Source of the DNA: UBA8337 sp965658615
GTDB taxonomy: Bacteria > Pseudomonadota > Alphaproteobacteria > RS24
NCBI GenBank assembly: GCA_965658615.1
Contig: CBFHSX010000001.1
Location: 56,478-120,477 of the forward strand
DNA: 64,000 nucleotides
Reading direction: 5' to 3'
The notes under the pieces are model-generated. The model saw only the letters and a list, made by a program, of their open reading frames with translations. It was not told the origin of the DNA and ran no database searches. The first letter of the stretch is position 1. Each line of letters starts with the position of its first letter. Both the position numbers and the translations under genes were made by a program. This document shows positions 8,514 to 16,683 of the stretch, piece after piece.

Positions 8514-9617
8514 CTATCGCGGCGCATTTTGATGCACGGCCAGCGAAGCGGCCCCAAACGGCGCGGCGCCATCCTCATTATAGCCGCTCTTCACCCCATC
8601 TTGCGCCAGCAAGACGGGCAGCACGCCGGTCTCTTGCAACACGGCATCGGTTTGCGTTTTGGCATCGCCCGTCAGCGCATGATAATGGCGCTGCACTTCT
8701 TCCAAGCACCAAACCCGATAGAGCGAGCAAGGCACTTTGGCATAGCGCGTCCCTTGTAGCGTCATTTGGTAAAATTTTTCTGACTTATTGGCGGCCAAAG
8801 CGGCGGCATTGGCGTTTAGGCTTTGCACATGCGTCTCGCCGATTTGTTTGATAAGCGGGTATAAATCGGCCGGTAAGTTATCGGGAAGGCTGCCTGCATC
8901 ACCCCAATCGCGGTCGCCCGCCGTCCACACCCGCATCACCCAAGCCATCACATGCGGCGCCGCCTCGCGCATGATTTTGGACGGCACCGGATCCATCGAG
9001 AAGTGCCGCAAGAGCGGCCCCATGAGCCCGATATCGGCCAGCGTCACCCGCCCGCCGAAAATATAATCGCGAGAGGCAAAAATCGGGTCGAGGGTTTTCA
9101 GCAGACCCAAATAAGCGTCTTCGACATGGTCCCAAGTTTGCGCAGTGACACCGTCGCGGCGGACAAAAAAATCGCGCTGGCGATGATATGTGCGCCAGCG
9201 TTTCAAAAAGCCGGGCAGCGGCACATCGCGGCCAATTTCATCGACGATTTGGCGGCGCAAAAGCTGCGCGCTCTCCCAATAGGACCAGCGATAATGCATG
9301 GCCGGGCGCCAGAGATATTCATCGGCATAATCCTCAATCAACCGCGCAAAAAAGGCCAGCCCCGCATCGGCCGGCATTATCGGACGGTCAGGGTATTCGC
9401 CCTCCAGCCAGTCGATGATCGGCGTGGTATCGGTGATCAGCCGCCCATCGGCCAGTCGCACCACCGGCATTTGCAACGCCCCCGTCGCGGCGGGAAACTC
9501 GCTCATAAACTGCTTGGCCGACATGCTCTCATAGACATGCGGGATTTGTTTGGCGCGCAAATAGGCTTCCATCTTGCCGGTAAAGTAAGAGCATTTGAGC
9601 CCGTAAAGTGTCAGCAT
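8514..9617 (-). CDS. Glutathione S-transferase family protein with C-terminal extension
   Basis: A 367-residue protein. Residues 1-80 form a thioredoxin-like GST N-terminal domain (YGLKCSYFTGKMEAYLRAKQ, MPVVRLADGRLITDT with the cis-proline MPVV), followed by an alpha-helical domain with a LADIGLMGPLL motif. Beyond about residue 275 there is an extra segment of some 90 residues (NKSEKFYQMTLQGTRYAKVP, CLEEVQRHYHALTGDA) absent from ordinary GSTs. A strong GGGGAGGG site precedes the ATG. The substrate is unknown. It is separated by 76 bases from the glutamate-synthase-like gene downstream. Confidence 0.75.
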   Translation of the reverse strand: MLTLYGLKCSYFTGKMEAYLRAKQIPHVYESMSAKQFMSEFPAATGALQMPVVRLADGRLITDTTPIIDWLEGEYPDRPIMPADAGLAFFARLIEDYADEYLWRPAMHYRWSYWESAQLLRRQIVDEIGRDVPLPGFLKRWRTYHRQRDFFVRRDGVTAQTWDHVEDAYLGLLKTLDPIFASRDYIFGGRVTLADIGLMGPLLRHFSMDPVPSKIMREAAPHVMAWVMRVWTAGDRDWGDAGSLPDNLPADLYPLIKQIGETHVQSLNANAAALAANKSEKFYQMTLQGTRYAKVPCSLYRVWCLEEVQRHYHALTGDAKTQTDAVLQETGVLPVLLAQDGVKSGYNEDGAAPFGAASLAVHQNAPR

Positions 9618-9898
9618 TTTGCCCTCCCCTGAATGGCCAAAGAATGGCGCAGCGCAAAGCGGTAAGCAAGGGGAAAGGGTGGTTCGGACGTCTCGGTGAC
9701 TTTACTGCACAACGTCACCTCGCTTGCGCAAGGCGCACCGTGCTTGCCTATCGGCAAACGGGTGCTTTTAGCGTGGCGGACAGAGAGGGATTGGGTAAAA
9801 AGGCTCGGTGAACAAAGTGAACCTTAGCCTGCCTTCCCCCAGCGCAGTCAGCCCGCAGCGCAGCGAGGGCTGGCGAAGTCGGCGAAGCTGAGAAAAAA
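9618..9898. other. Non-coding stretch downstream of tRNA-Ser
   Basis: No convincing reading frame is present; the short frames have no family resemblance and no good start. The stretch contains a 19-base copy of the tRNA-Ser 3' end (9774-9792), an imperfect hairpin around 9810-9831 (AGGCT with AGCCT, inner GGT with ACC), and repeated GCGCAAG/CTTGCGC words of which GCGCAAGGCGCAC (9726-9738) recurs inverted at 11223-11235 beside lepA. It looks like a recombination-prone tRNA flank. Confidence 0.5.
9774..9792 (-). repeat. Displaced copy of the tRNA-Ser 3' end (att-like direct repeat)
   Basis: The sequence TGGCGGACAGAGAGGGATT at 9774-9792 is identical to 9899-9917, which is the 3' end of the tRNA-Ser gene including the encoded CCA. 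The copies are in the same orientation and 125 bases apart, the displaced one being downstream of the tRNA. Such 3'-end copies are what integration of tRNA-targeting elements leaves behind. No integrase is present, so this would be an old scar. Confidence 0.6.
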
Positions 9899-9989
9899 TG
9901 GCGGACAGAGAGGGATTCGAACCCTCGAGACGCTATAAACGCCTACACGCTTTCCAAGCGTGCGCCTTCAGCCACTCGGCCACCTGTCC
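9899..9989 (-). tRNA. tRNA-Ser (GGA anticodon)
   Basis: Read on the minus strand the gene starts GGACAGGTGGCCGAGTGG, has the anticodon loop CTTGGAAAG with anticodon GGA, a long variable arm typical of serine tRNAs (TAGGCGTTTATAGCGTC), a T-arm with GGTTCGAATCC, and an encoded 3' CCA. Acceptor arms GGACAG and CTGTCC pair. Its 3' end is duplicated at 9774-9792. Confidence 0.96.
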
Positions 9990-9999
9990 AACACCGGCT

Positions 10000-10027
10000 G
10001 TTATAATTGCCGCGCAAAGATATGCAA
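10000..10027 (-). promoter_or_regulatory. Promoter of tRNA-Ser
   Basis: On the minus strand a -35 TTGCAT (10022-10027) and a -10 TATAAC (10000-10005) are 16 bases apart, with the tRNA 5' end 11 bases below the -10 box. Spacing and position fit a sigma-70 promoter. Confidence 0.6.
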
Positions 10028-10079
10028 GACCAATCAACAGCTTCAGCCTTTTGTTTGTCCAGCAGCTTGCGTCTTTGGT

Positions 10080-10108
10080 TTGACACGATTTTATAATCTG
10101 CCTAGGCT
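10080..10108 (+). promoter_or_regulatory. Possible promoter of the RTX gene
   Basis: A perfect TTGACA at 10080-10085 is followed after 17 bases by TAGGCT (10103-10108), a poor -10 match. The position, about 80 bases upstream of the RTX start, is sensible. The -35 is strong evidence; the -10 is not. Confidence 0.4.
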
Positions 10109-10149
10109 TATTACAGTTCTCTAGTAATAAAAAATGCAAACCGATTACA

Positions 10150-10169
10150 GGCCTACTGACAGGTAGGCC
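10150..10169 (+). promoter_or_regulatory. Hairpin just before the RTX ribosome-binding site
   Basis: GGCCTAC and GTAGGCC form a perfect seven-base stem around the loop TGACAG. It ends six bases before the GAGGAG ribosome-binding site (10176-10181) of the RTX gene. It could stabilise the leader or affect ribosome access; no known riboswitch is recognised. Confidence 0.4.
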
Positions 10170-10188
10170 AGTAGCGAGGAGACATGGA

Positions 10189-11079
10189 ATGGTTTATTAT
10201 ACGAAAAGGGTTGGCAGCTCTTCGAGAGACATCTGGTCGGTGGAAGATGACGAGACCACCCGCAAGCTAAAATGGCACTATAAGGGCGGTGATGGCAATG
10301 ACACACTCACCGGTTTCTCAAAGAAAGACAAGCTTATCGGCAATGATGGAGGGGATAGCCTCTTTGGCCTCGGTGGCCGCGATGTGCTTTTCGGGGGTGC
10401 GGGAGGTGACGCCCTCAACGGAGGAGAAGGACACGATACTCTCTATGGTGGTAGCCAAGATGACCTGCTAGAAGGTGGGTTAGGTGACGATATACTTTGG
10501 GGCGACAATAAAAATAATGCTGATTCTAGAAACGACGGAGGCGATGCCCTATTTGGCGGAAGAGGGAAAGATACTCTTCATGGCCAAGGCGGAGAGGACA
10601 AGCTTTCTGGCGGTCATGGCGATGACAAGCTGATGGGCGGAGCCGGTGATGACAAGCTTTTTGGCGGTGATGGCGATGATGAACTGAATGGCGGTGATGG
10701 CGGTGATAAGCTGCATGGCGGTAAAGGCGATGATACCCTTATTGGCGGTGCTGGCAATGACAAGCTTAACGGCGGTGAAGGCAAAGACACGTTGACCGGC
10801 GGAGACGGCCTTGACACCTTTGTTGCCGACCCGAACAGCCAAAACACAGGCGTGAAAGCCGATGCGGATGTCATCACAGATTTCAGTCTTGATGATGCAG
10901 ATAAAATCGCGCTTCGTAGCGGCAAGGGCAAGGTTTATGCCCATCAGGATGGCGCGGAAACAATCCTCCGAGCCGGCACTGCGACAGATAGCGATATCTA
11001 CTTTGTGCTGGAAGATTTCACCGCCAATACGCTAGGCGATCTTGATTTTACTGGCGATACAAAGGTTGAAATCGTCTAA
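10189..11079 (+). CDS. Solo RTX protein: hemolysin-type calcium-binding repeats only
   Basis: A 296-residue protein. Residues about 33-210 are nonapeptide repeats of the type GGxGxDxLx (GGDGNDTLTG, GGAGGDALNG, GGAGDDKLFG, GGKGDDTLIG, GGEGKDTLTG), which bind calcium in a parallel beta-roll. A linker at 103-118 (WGDNKNNADSRNDGGD) interrupts them. The C-terminal 85 residues carry DVITDFSLDDADKI and end NTLGDLDF...VEIV, typical of type I secretion signals. There is no cleavable signal peptide, and no catalytic or adhesive domain. It is very acidic. An ATG five bases earlier is in another frame; this start has GAGGAG seven bases upstream. No type I secretion genes are nearby. Codon usage looks more A/T-rich than in neighbours, and it sits between tRNA-Ser and a duplicated lepA end, suggesting acquisition. 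Confidence 0.85.
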   Translation: MVYYTKRVGSSSRDIWSVEDDETTRKLKWHYKGGDGNDTLTGFSKKDKLIGNDGGDSLFGLGGRDVLFGGAGGDALNGGEGHDTLYGGSQDDLLEGGLGDDILWGDNKNNADSRNDGGDALFGGRGKDTLHGQGGEDKLSGGHGDDKLMGGAGDDKLFGGDGDDELNGGDGGDKLHGGKGDDTLIGGAGNDKLNGGEGKDTLTGGDGLDTFVADPNSQNTGVKADADVITDFSLDDADKIALRSGKGKVYAHQDGAETILRAGTATDSDIYFVLEDFTANTLGDLDFTGDTKVEIV

Positions 11080-11099
11080 CACATGGCGGACTTGTAGTC

Positions 11100-11124
11100 G
11101 CCCCGAGTCGGGGCAGTTGTTTTA
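11100..11124 (+). terminator. Terminator-like hairpin after the RTX gene
   Basis: GCCCCG and CGGGGC form a six-base GC stem with the loop AGT, followed by AGTTGTTTTA. It starts 21 bases after the RTX stop. Its right arm belongs to the duplicated lepA 3' flank, where on the minus strand the same hairpin would follow the lepA stop by ten bases, so it may originally have been a lepA terminator. Confidence 0.55.
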
Positions 11125-11188
11125 GTCATCCATCTTCAAGGCCTGGATAAACGCATCCTGCGGGATATCCACTTTGCCGAATTGACGC
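11108..11188 (-). pseudogene. Duplicated 3' end of lepA (21 codons, stop and flank)
   Basis: This 81-base block matches 11237-11317 at 78 positions. It encodes the last 21 residues of LepA (RQFGKVDIPQDAFIQALKMD and a final D) and a stop, plus 14 identical bases beyond the stop. The three differences are all silent: CGC/CGT for Arg, GAT/GAC for Asp, and TAG/TAA for the stop. There is no upstream coding part, so the fragment is not a functional gene. It lies 48 bases downstream of the resident lepA end. Confidence 0.85.
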
Positions 11189-11250
11189 GCTAAAAGCACT
11201 TATCGAGCGCAAGCGAGATTTAGTGCGCCTTGCGCCTCGGGGCAGTTGTT

Positions 11251-13056
11251 CTAATCATCCATCTTCAAGGCCTGGATAAACGCATCCTGCGGGATATCCA
11301 CTTTGCCGAATTGGCGCATTTTCTTTTTGCCTTCTTTTTGTTTGTCCAGCAGCTTGCGCTTGCGGCTGACATCGCCGCCATAGCATTTTGCCGTCACATC
11401 TTTGCGAAGCGCGGCGATGGTTTCGCGCGCAATCACCTTGCCGCCCAGTGCCGCCTGAATGGGGATTTTGAAGAGATGGCGCGGGATAAGCCCTTTCAGG
11501 CGTTCGCACATGGCGCGGCCGCGCGCTTCGGCATTGGTGCGGTGCACAATGGTCGACAGCGCGTCAACCGGCTCGGCATTGACGAGGATAGACATACGCA
11601 CCAAATCGCCGGTGCGGTATTCGGCGATTTGATAATCGAAACTGGCATAGCCGCGCGTCACGCTTTTCAGGCGGTCGTAGAAATCAAACACCACCTCGTT
11701 TAGCGGCAGCTCATATTCCAGCATGGCGCGCGTGCCGGCATAGGACATATTAATCTGATTGCCGCGGCGGTCTTCGCACAGCTTCAATACCGCGCCCATA
11801 TATTCATCCGGTACCAAAATCGAGGCACGAATCCACGGCTCGTCAATATGGTCAATATGCACCACATCGGGCATATCGGCCGGGTTGTGCAGCTCTTGCA
11901 TGGAGCCGTCATTCATGTGCAGCTGATAGACCACACTGGGCGCAGTGGTGATGAGGTCGATATCAAATTCGCGCTCAATGCGTTCGCGGATAATTTCCAG
12001 ATGCAGCAGCCCCAAAAAGCCGCAACGAAAGCCGAAACCCAGCGCCGCCGAGGTTTCCATTTCAAAATCAAAACTCGCATCATTGAGCCGCAGCTTCGCC
12101 ATGGCCTCGCGCAGGTCTTCAAATTGCGCGCTATCGGTCGGAAACAGACCGCAAAAAACCACCGGCTGCGACGGCTTAAAGCCGTCGAGAATATCGGCAC
12201 AGGGTTTTTTATCTTCTGTCACTGTGTCACCGACACGCGTATCCGCCACTTGTTTAATGGCTGCGGTGAAATAGCCTATTTCGCCCGGGCCCAACTCGGC
12301 CACCGTATCGCGCTTCGGACGAAACACGCCGACTTGGTCAACCGGATGCGTCGCGCCGGTCGACATCATGCGGATCTTCATGCCCTTTTTCAGCACCCCA
12401 TCAATGACGCGCACCAGCACGACCACGCCCAGATAAGCGTCATACCAGCTATCAACCAGCATGGCTTTCAACGGCGCTTGCGCGTCACCGGCAGGTGGCG
12501 GCAATTCGGTCACAATCGCCTCCAGCACATCATCTATGCCAAGGCCGGTCTTGGCCGAAATATCGACGCTATTGGCGGTATCAAGCCCGATAACATCCTC
12601 AATCTGGCTTTTCACCCGCTCAGGCTCGGCGGCCGGCAGGTCAACTTTATTCAGTACCGGCACAATTTCGTGGTCGACATCAATCGCCTGATAGACATTG
12701 GCCAGCGTCTGCGCCTCAACGCCTTGGCTGGCATCGACCACCAAAAGCGAGCCCTCGCAAGCGGCCAGCGAGCGGTTCACCTCATAAGCGAAATCGACAT
12801 GGCCGGGCGTGTCGATCAAGTTCAATTGATAGGTCTCGCCATCAGCCGCCTTATAATCGAGCCGCACGGTTTGCGCTTTAATGGTGATGCCGCGCTCGCG
12901 CTCAATATCCATATTATCCAGCACTTGTTCCGACATTTCGCGCGCGCTCAAGCCACCGGTCATTTGGATAAGCCGGTCGGCCAGGGTCGATTTGCCATGG
13001 TCAATATGCGCAATGATGGAAAAATTGCGAATGTGTTTTTGCGTCTCAGAACTCAT
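11251..13056 (-). CDS. lepA: Elongation factor 4 (LepA), ribosome back-translocating GTPase
   Basis: A 601-residue translational GTPase of the normal LepA length. The P-loop AHIDHGKSTLADRL (16-29) is followed by RERGITIKAQTV, DTPGHVDF and NKVDLP motifs. The C-terminal domain characteristic of LepA is present (CYGGDVSRKRKLLDKQKEGKK and VDIPQDAFIQALK). LepA binds stalled or mis-translocated ribosomes and aids ribosome function under stress. The ATG at 13056 is the natural family start (MSSETQKHIRNFSIIAHIDH). Downstream, its terminator hairpin appears broken compared with the duplicated copy at 11108-11188. Confidence 0.97.
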   Translation of the reverse strand: MSSETQKHIRNFSIIAHIDHGKSTLADRLIQMTGGLSAREMSEQVLDNMDIERERGITIKAQTVRLDYKAADGETYQLNLIDTPGHVDFAYEVNRSLAACEGSLLVVDASQGVEAQTLANVYQAIDVDHEIVPVLNKVDLPAAEPERVKSQIEDVIGLDTANSVDISAKTGLGIDDVLEAIVTELPPPAGDAQAPLKAMLVDSWYDAYLGVVVLVRVIDGVLKKGMKIRMMSTGATHPVDQVGVFRPKRDTVAELGPGEIGYFTAAIKQVADTRVGDTVTEDKKPCADILDGFKPSQPVVFCGLFPTDSAQFEDLREAMAKLRLNDASFDFEMETSAALGFGFRCGFLGLLHLEIIRERIEREFDIDLITTAPSVVYQLHMNDGSMQELHNPADMPDVVHIDHIDEPWIRASILVPDEYMGAVLKLCEDRRGNQINMSYAGTRAMLEYELPLNEVVFDFYDRLKSVTRGYASFDYQIAEYRTGDLVRMSILVNAEPVDALSTIVHRTNAEARGRAMCERLKGLIPRHLFKIPIQAALGGKVIARETIAALRKDVTAKCYGGDVSRKRKLLDKQKEGKKKMRQFGKVDIPQDAFIQALKMDD

Positions 13057-13135
13057 GCGCGTGATATAGCACCGCCGGCGCGCTGCGCCAATGCGTCAAA
13101 TGGGTAGGCGGACAATTAGCTTGCAGTTGCGTTTG

Positions 13136-15544
13136 CTAGCCGCGCAATTTGCCGCCTGTGGTTTTCTCGACATTGGCCGTCACTTTTTCGGCCACCGCCT
13201 CGATCTCGGCATCGGTCAGCGTGGCGTCTTGCGGTTGCAGCACCACTTCCAGCGCCACGGATTTCATACCATCGGGCAGGCTGCCACCTTCAAATACATC
13301 AAATACACGCACATCGGCGATCAGCTTTTTATCGGCGCCTTTTGCAGCGCGCACCATATCGGCGGCGCGTGTGTCACTTGCCACCTCAAAAGCAAAATCG
13401 CGGCGCACGGCTTGCAAATTGCTGAGCGCCAACGCCGCGCGCGCCACTGAGCTTGTCTCTTTCGGTGCCGGCACGGTTTCGGGGAAAACCTCAAACGCCA
13501 CGACAGGCCCGTCAATCCCAAAACCTTGCAGAAGAGCCGGATGCAATTCGCCAAACACCGCCATGGGCTGGCGCGGATTGCGCGCCAAAATGCCCGAGCG
13601 GCCCGGATGATAAATATCCAACATGGCCGCATCGCTGATCGGCAGAATTTGCAAGCCCGCCGCATCGACACCGCACGCCGCCAGAGCCGCCTCAGCGTCA
13701 CTGCGCGCTTGATAGGCATTGACGGCTTCAGCCGCGCCCTGCCAGTTTTTGCGCGACGCCAGACCGGCGCGCAAGCCCGCAGCCACAAAATGCTGCGCCC
13801 CCGGCGTGGCGGCAGTAAAGGCATGGCCCAATTCAAACAGCTTGATGATTTGCGCCCCGCGATCGGCATTTCTTTGCGCCGCGCTCAACAGGCCGGGCAA
13901 AAGCGACGGCCGCATATGGCTCAATTCAGACGAAATGGGATTTGCCAACTGCAGCCCGTCAGCCACATGAAACGCCTTGGCCTGCGGTTCGGAAATAAAT
14001 GACCAAGTCACCGCCTCGACCAGACCGCGCCCGGCCAGACTGCGCCGCATCAGACCGGCGCGGCGTTGCGCCAATGTCAGCGTCGGTTTGGCGACGCCCG
14101 GGCGTTTCGGCAGCGGCGTTGACGGCACTTCGGTAAGGCCGTGAATTCGGGTAATCTCTTCGACAATATCAGCCGCGCCATAGGGGGCGTCATCAATATC
14201 GGGGCGCCAGCTCGGCACATTAACCTGCCAAGGGCTGCCCGTCTCGACGCCAAAACCAAGCTTTTCAAGAATCGCCTGCATATCCGCTTCGGCCAAATCA
14301 AGACCGGTCAATTGCCTCACGCGGGCCGGGTCAAAGGCCACGGTTTTTTGCGTTGCAGGCACAGTACCGGCCATCACCGGCCGGCACGGCGTGCCGCCGC
14401 ATAAATCAACAATCATCTGCACGGCACGCGAAAGCCCGCTCTCGACCGAGGCCGGATCGACGCCGCGCTCAAAGCGATAGCGCGCATCCGATTCGATATG
14501 GTGATGGCGTCCCGACAGGGCGATGGCGACAGCGTCAAACCAAGCGCTTTCGACCAGCACATTAGTCGTCGCCGGTGTCGCGCCGCTCTCCAGCCCGCCC
14601 ATAATACCGCCCAGACCGACCACGCCCTTGGCATCAGCAATGACACAATCGGCTTCGTCCAGCTCATAAGTCGCTTCATCGAGGGCGGTAAAGCTCTCAC
14701 CTTTTTGCGCCGCGCGCGCCGTCACCGGACCGGTCAATTTATCAGCGTCATAGACATGCAGCGGCTTGCCCATATCGTAAGAAATATAATTGGTGATATC
14801 GACCAAAGCGCTGATCGGGTTGAGGCCAATGGCTTTCAAACGCGCCTGCAGCCAAGCCGGACTTGGCTTGTTTTCCACACCCTCAATCAGACAGCCGGCA
14901 AAAACCGGACAGGTCTCATGCGCGACGTTAATCTCGATAGGGCTCGGACTATCCGCCGCTATGGCTTTGATATTATCCGGCTTCAGCGTGCCAAGGCCGG
15001 CGGCGGCCAAATCGCGGGCAATACCGCGCACACCGAGGCAGTCCGGACGGTTCGGTGTGATGCCAATCTCAATCATCGGGTCGGTCTGGCCCAACGCCTC
15101 GGCCGCAAGGGTGCCGACCACCGCATCGGCCGGCAATTCGATAATGCCGTCATGGTCGTCGCTCAGGCCCAATTCGGCGCCCGAGCACATCATGCCATTG
15201 CTTTCGACACCGCGAATTTTGGCCTTGCCCAACACCATGCCATTGGACGGAATGACCGCGCCTTGCTGCGCCAAAATACCTTTCAGCCCGGCCCGCGCAT
15301 TGGGTGCGCCGCAAACCAGTTTCTGCTCGCCGCTGCCCGAGACGACGGTGCAGATTTGCAGCTTATCGGCTTCCGGGTGCTTTTCGGCGGCAATGATTTC
15401 CGCCACTTCGAAATTGGTAAATGTCGCAGCCGGGTCAACCAATTCTTCAACTTCAAGTCCGATCAGCGTCAGCTTTTCGACAATCGCCTCCAGCGAGGCG
15501 TGTGTATCCAAATGATCATGCAACCAGGAGAGTGTGAATTTCAT
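13136..15544 (-). CDS. pheT: Phenylalanyl-tRNA synthetase beta subunit
   Basis: An 802-residue beta subunit of usual length. The N-terminal tRNA-binding (EMAP-like) domain covers about 40-150 (VAEIIAAEKHPEADKLQICTV), followed by the B3/B4 editing region with RYERGVDP-like RYRFERGVDPASVE, the B5 domain, and the C-terminal anticodon-binding ferredoxin fold (PAVRRDFAFEV-like QAVRRDFAFEVAS, LFDVFEG-like VFDVFEGGSLPDG). With PheS it forms the alpha2-beta2 enzyme that charges tRNA-Phe. It follows pheS by 11 bases on the same strand. Confidence 0.97.
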   Translation of the reverse strand: MKFTLSWLHDHLDTHASLEAIVEKLTLIGLEVEELVDPAATFTNFEVAEIIAAEKHPEADKLQICTVVSGSGEQKLVCGAPNARAGLKGILAQQGAVIPSNGMVLGKAKIRGVESNGMMCSGAELGLSDDHDGIIELPADAVVGTLAAEALGQTDPMIEIGITPNRPDCLGVRGIARDLAAAGLGTLKPDNIKAIAADSPSPIEINVAHETCPVFAGCLIEGVENKPSPAWLQARLKAIGLNPISALVDITNYISYDMGKPLHVYDADKLTGPVTARAAQKGESFTALDEATYELDEADCVIADAKGVVGLGGIMGGLESGATPATTNVLVESAWFDAVAIALSGRHHHIESDARYRFERGVDPASVESGLSRAVQMIVDLCGGTPCRPVMAGTVPATQKTVAFDPARVRQLTGLDLAEADMQAILEKLGFGVETGSPWQVNVPSWRPDIDDAPYGAADIVEEITRIHGLTEVPSTPLPKRPGVAKPTLTLAQRRAGLMRRSLAGRGLVEAVTWSFISEPQAKAFHVADGLQLANPISSELSHMRPSLLPGLLSAAQRNADRGAQIIKLFELGHAFTAATPGAQHFVAAGLRAGLASRKNWQGAAEAVNAYQARSDAEAALAACGVDAAGLQILPISDAAMLDIYHPGRSGILARNPRQPMAVFGELHPALLQGFGIDGPVVAFEVFPETVPAPKETSSVARAALALSNLQAVRRDFAFEVASDTRAADMVRAAKGADKKLIADVRVFDVFEGGSLPDGMKSVALEVVLQPQDATLTDAEIEAVAEKVTANVEKTTGGKLRG

Positions 15545-15555
15545 GTCCGGCTCTC

Positions 15556-16668
15556 CTATTTCGCAGACTGAATATTGGCGAGGGATTTATTCGACAGACC
15601 GGCGGCCAGCCCCGGCACATCGATCGGCAGGAAGCCGTAATGTTTGAGCCAGCGCAAATCCGCCTCGAAGAAAGCCCGCAAATCGGGCGCGCCATATTTC
15701 AACATGGCCAGACGATCAATCCCCATGCCGAAAGCAAAGCCTTGATATTTGGCCGGATCAATACCGGCATGCGCCAGCACACGGCCATTGACCATGCCCG
15801 AACCGCCGATTTCCATCCAATCATCACCCTCGCCAACGATAAGCTTGTCGCCATCGCGGCGGCAGGGCATGTCGATTTCCATGCTCGGCTCGGTAAACGG
15901 GAAATAGCTTGGGCGCAGGCGGATAGAAATATCATCCACCTCGAAAAAGGCGGCAAGAAACGCCTCCAGCACATATTTCAAATGCCCCATATGCGTCGTT
16001 TCATCGACCACCAACCCCTCAACCTGATGAAACATCGGCGTATGCGTCTGGTCGCTATCGCAGCGATAAGTGCGCCCCGGCGCGATAAAACGGAAAGGCG
16101 GTTCACCGGCCTGCATGGTGCGAACTTGCACCGGCGAGGTATGGGTGCGGAGCACCAAAGCTTCGCCGTCTTCCTCGGCCTGCATATAAAATGTGTCGTG
16201 CATTTGGCGTGCCGGATGCGCGTCCGGAATATTCAGCGCCGTGAAATTATAGAACTGGCTTTCAATATCCGGCCCCTCAGCAACGTCAAAACCCATATCG
16301 GCAAAAATCGCCGCGACCTCTTCCATCACCTGACTGACCGGGTGCAGGCGACCTTCCAAAAGCGGACCGCGCAGCAGCGGCAGCGTCATATCTTGCGTTT
16401 CCGTCTCCAGACGCGCGCTGAGCGCCGCGCCCTCCAATAGGGTTTTTTTATCGGCAATGGCGGCGGTGATGGTGTCGCGCAATTGATTAAAGAGCGGGCC
16501 ATTGATTTGGCGCTCTTCCGGGCTCATCGACCCCAGCGTCTTCAGCAGGGCCGAAACCGCGCCTTTTTTGCCGAGGCTCGAAACCCGCAGCTCTTCCAAG
16601 GCGGTCAGATCAGCAGCCGCGTCAATCGCGGCGGTGATCTCGGCTTCCAATGTCTTTGCGTCGCTCAT
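15556..16668 (-). CDS. pheS: Phenylalanyl-tRNA synthetase alpha subunit
   Basis: A 370-residue class II aminoacyl-tRNA synthetase catalytic subunit. Motif 2 (FRFIAPGRTYRCDSDQTHTPMFHQVEG) and motif 3 (GFAFGMGIDRLAMLKYG) are clear, as is the substrate region FPFTEPSMEIDM. The N-terminal coiled coil expected for PheS covers about 1-85. The frame opens at 16704, but the start MSDAKTLEAE at 16668 fits the family and has GGATGATGAG before it. It is separated from rplT by a strong terminator, so part of its transcription is probably subject to termination control or comes from read-through. Confidence 0.96.
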   Translation of the reverse strand: MSDAKTLEAEITAAIDAAADLTALEELRVSSLGKKGAVSALLKTLGSMSPEERQINGPLFNQLRDTITAAIADKKTLLEGAALSARLETETQDMTLPLLRGPLLEGRLHPVSQVMEEVAAIFADMGFDVAEGPDIESQFYNFTALNIPDAHPARQMHDTFYMQAEEDGEALVLRTHTSPVQVRTMQAGEPPFRFIAPGRTYRCDSDQTHTPMFHQVEGLVVDETTHMGHLKYVLEAFLAAFFEVDDISIRLRPSYFPFTEPSMEIDMPCRRDGDKLIVGEGDDWMEIGGSGMVNGRVLAHAGIDPAKYQGFAFGMGIDRLAMLKYGAPDLRAFFEADLRWLKHYGFLPIDVPGLAAGLSNKSLANIQSAK

Positions 16669-16683
16669 CTCATCATCCGGTTC

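Noticed and set aside
9608..9811. Forward 67-residue frame beside the GST gene
   Set aside because: It crosses the att-like repeat, has no family resemblance and overlaps the GST start; it looks like chance.
10549..10944. Long reverse frames opposite the RTX gene
   Set aside because: They are shadows of the repeated GGxGxD codons and have repetitive, implausible composition.
11848..13107. Long forward frame (419 residues) opposite lepA
   Set aside because: It is a shadow of the lepA codon pattern with no recognisable domain.
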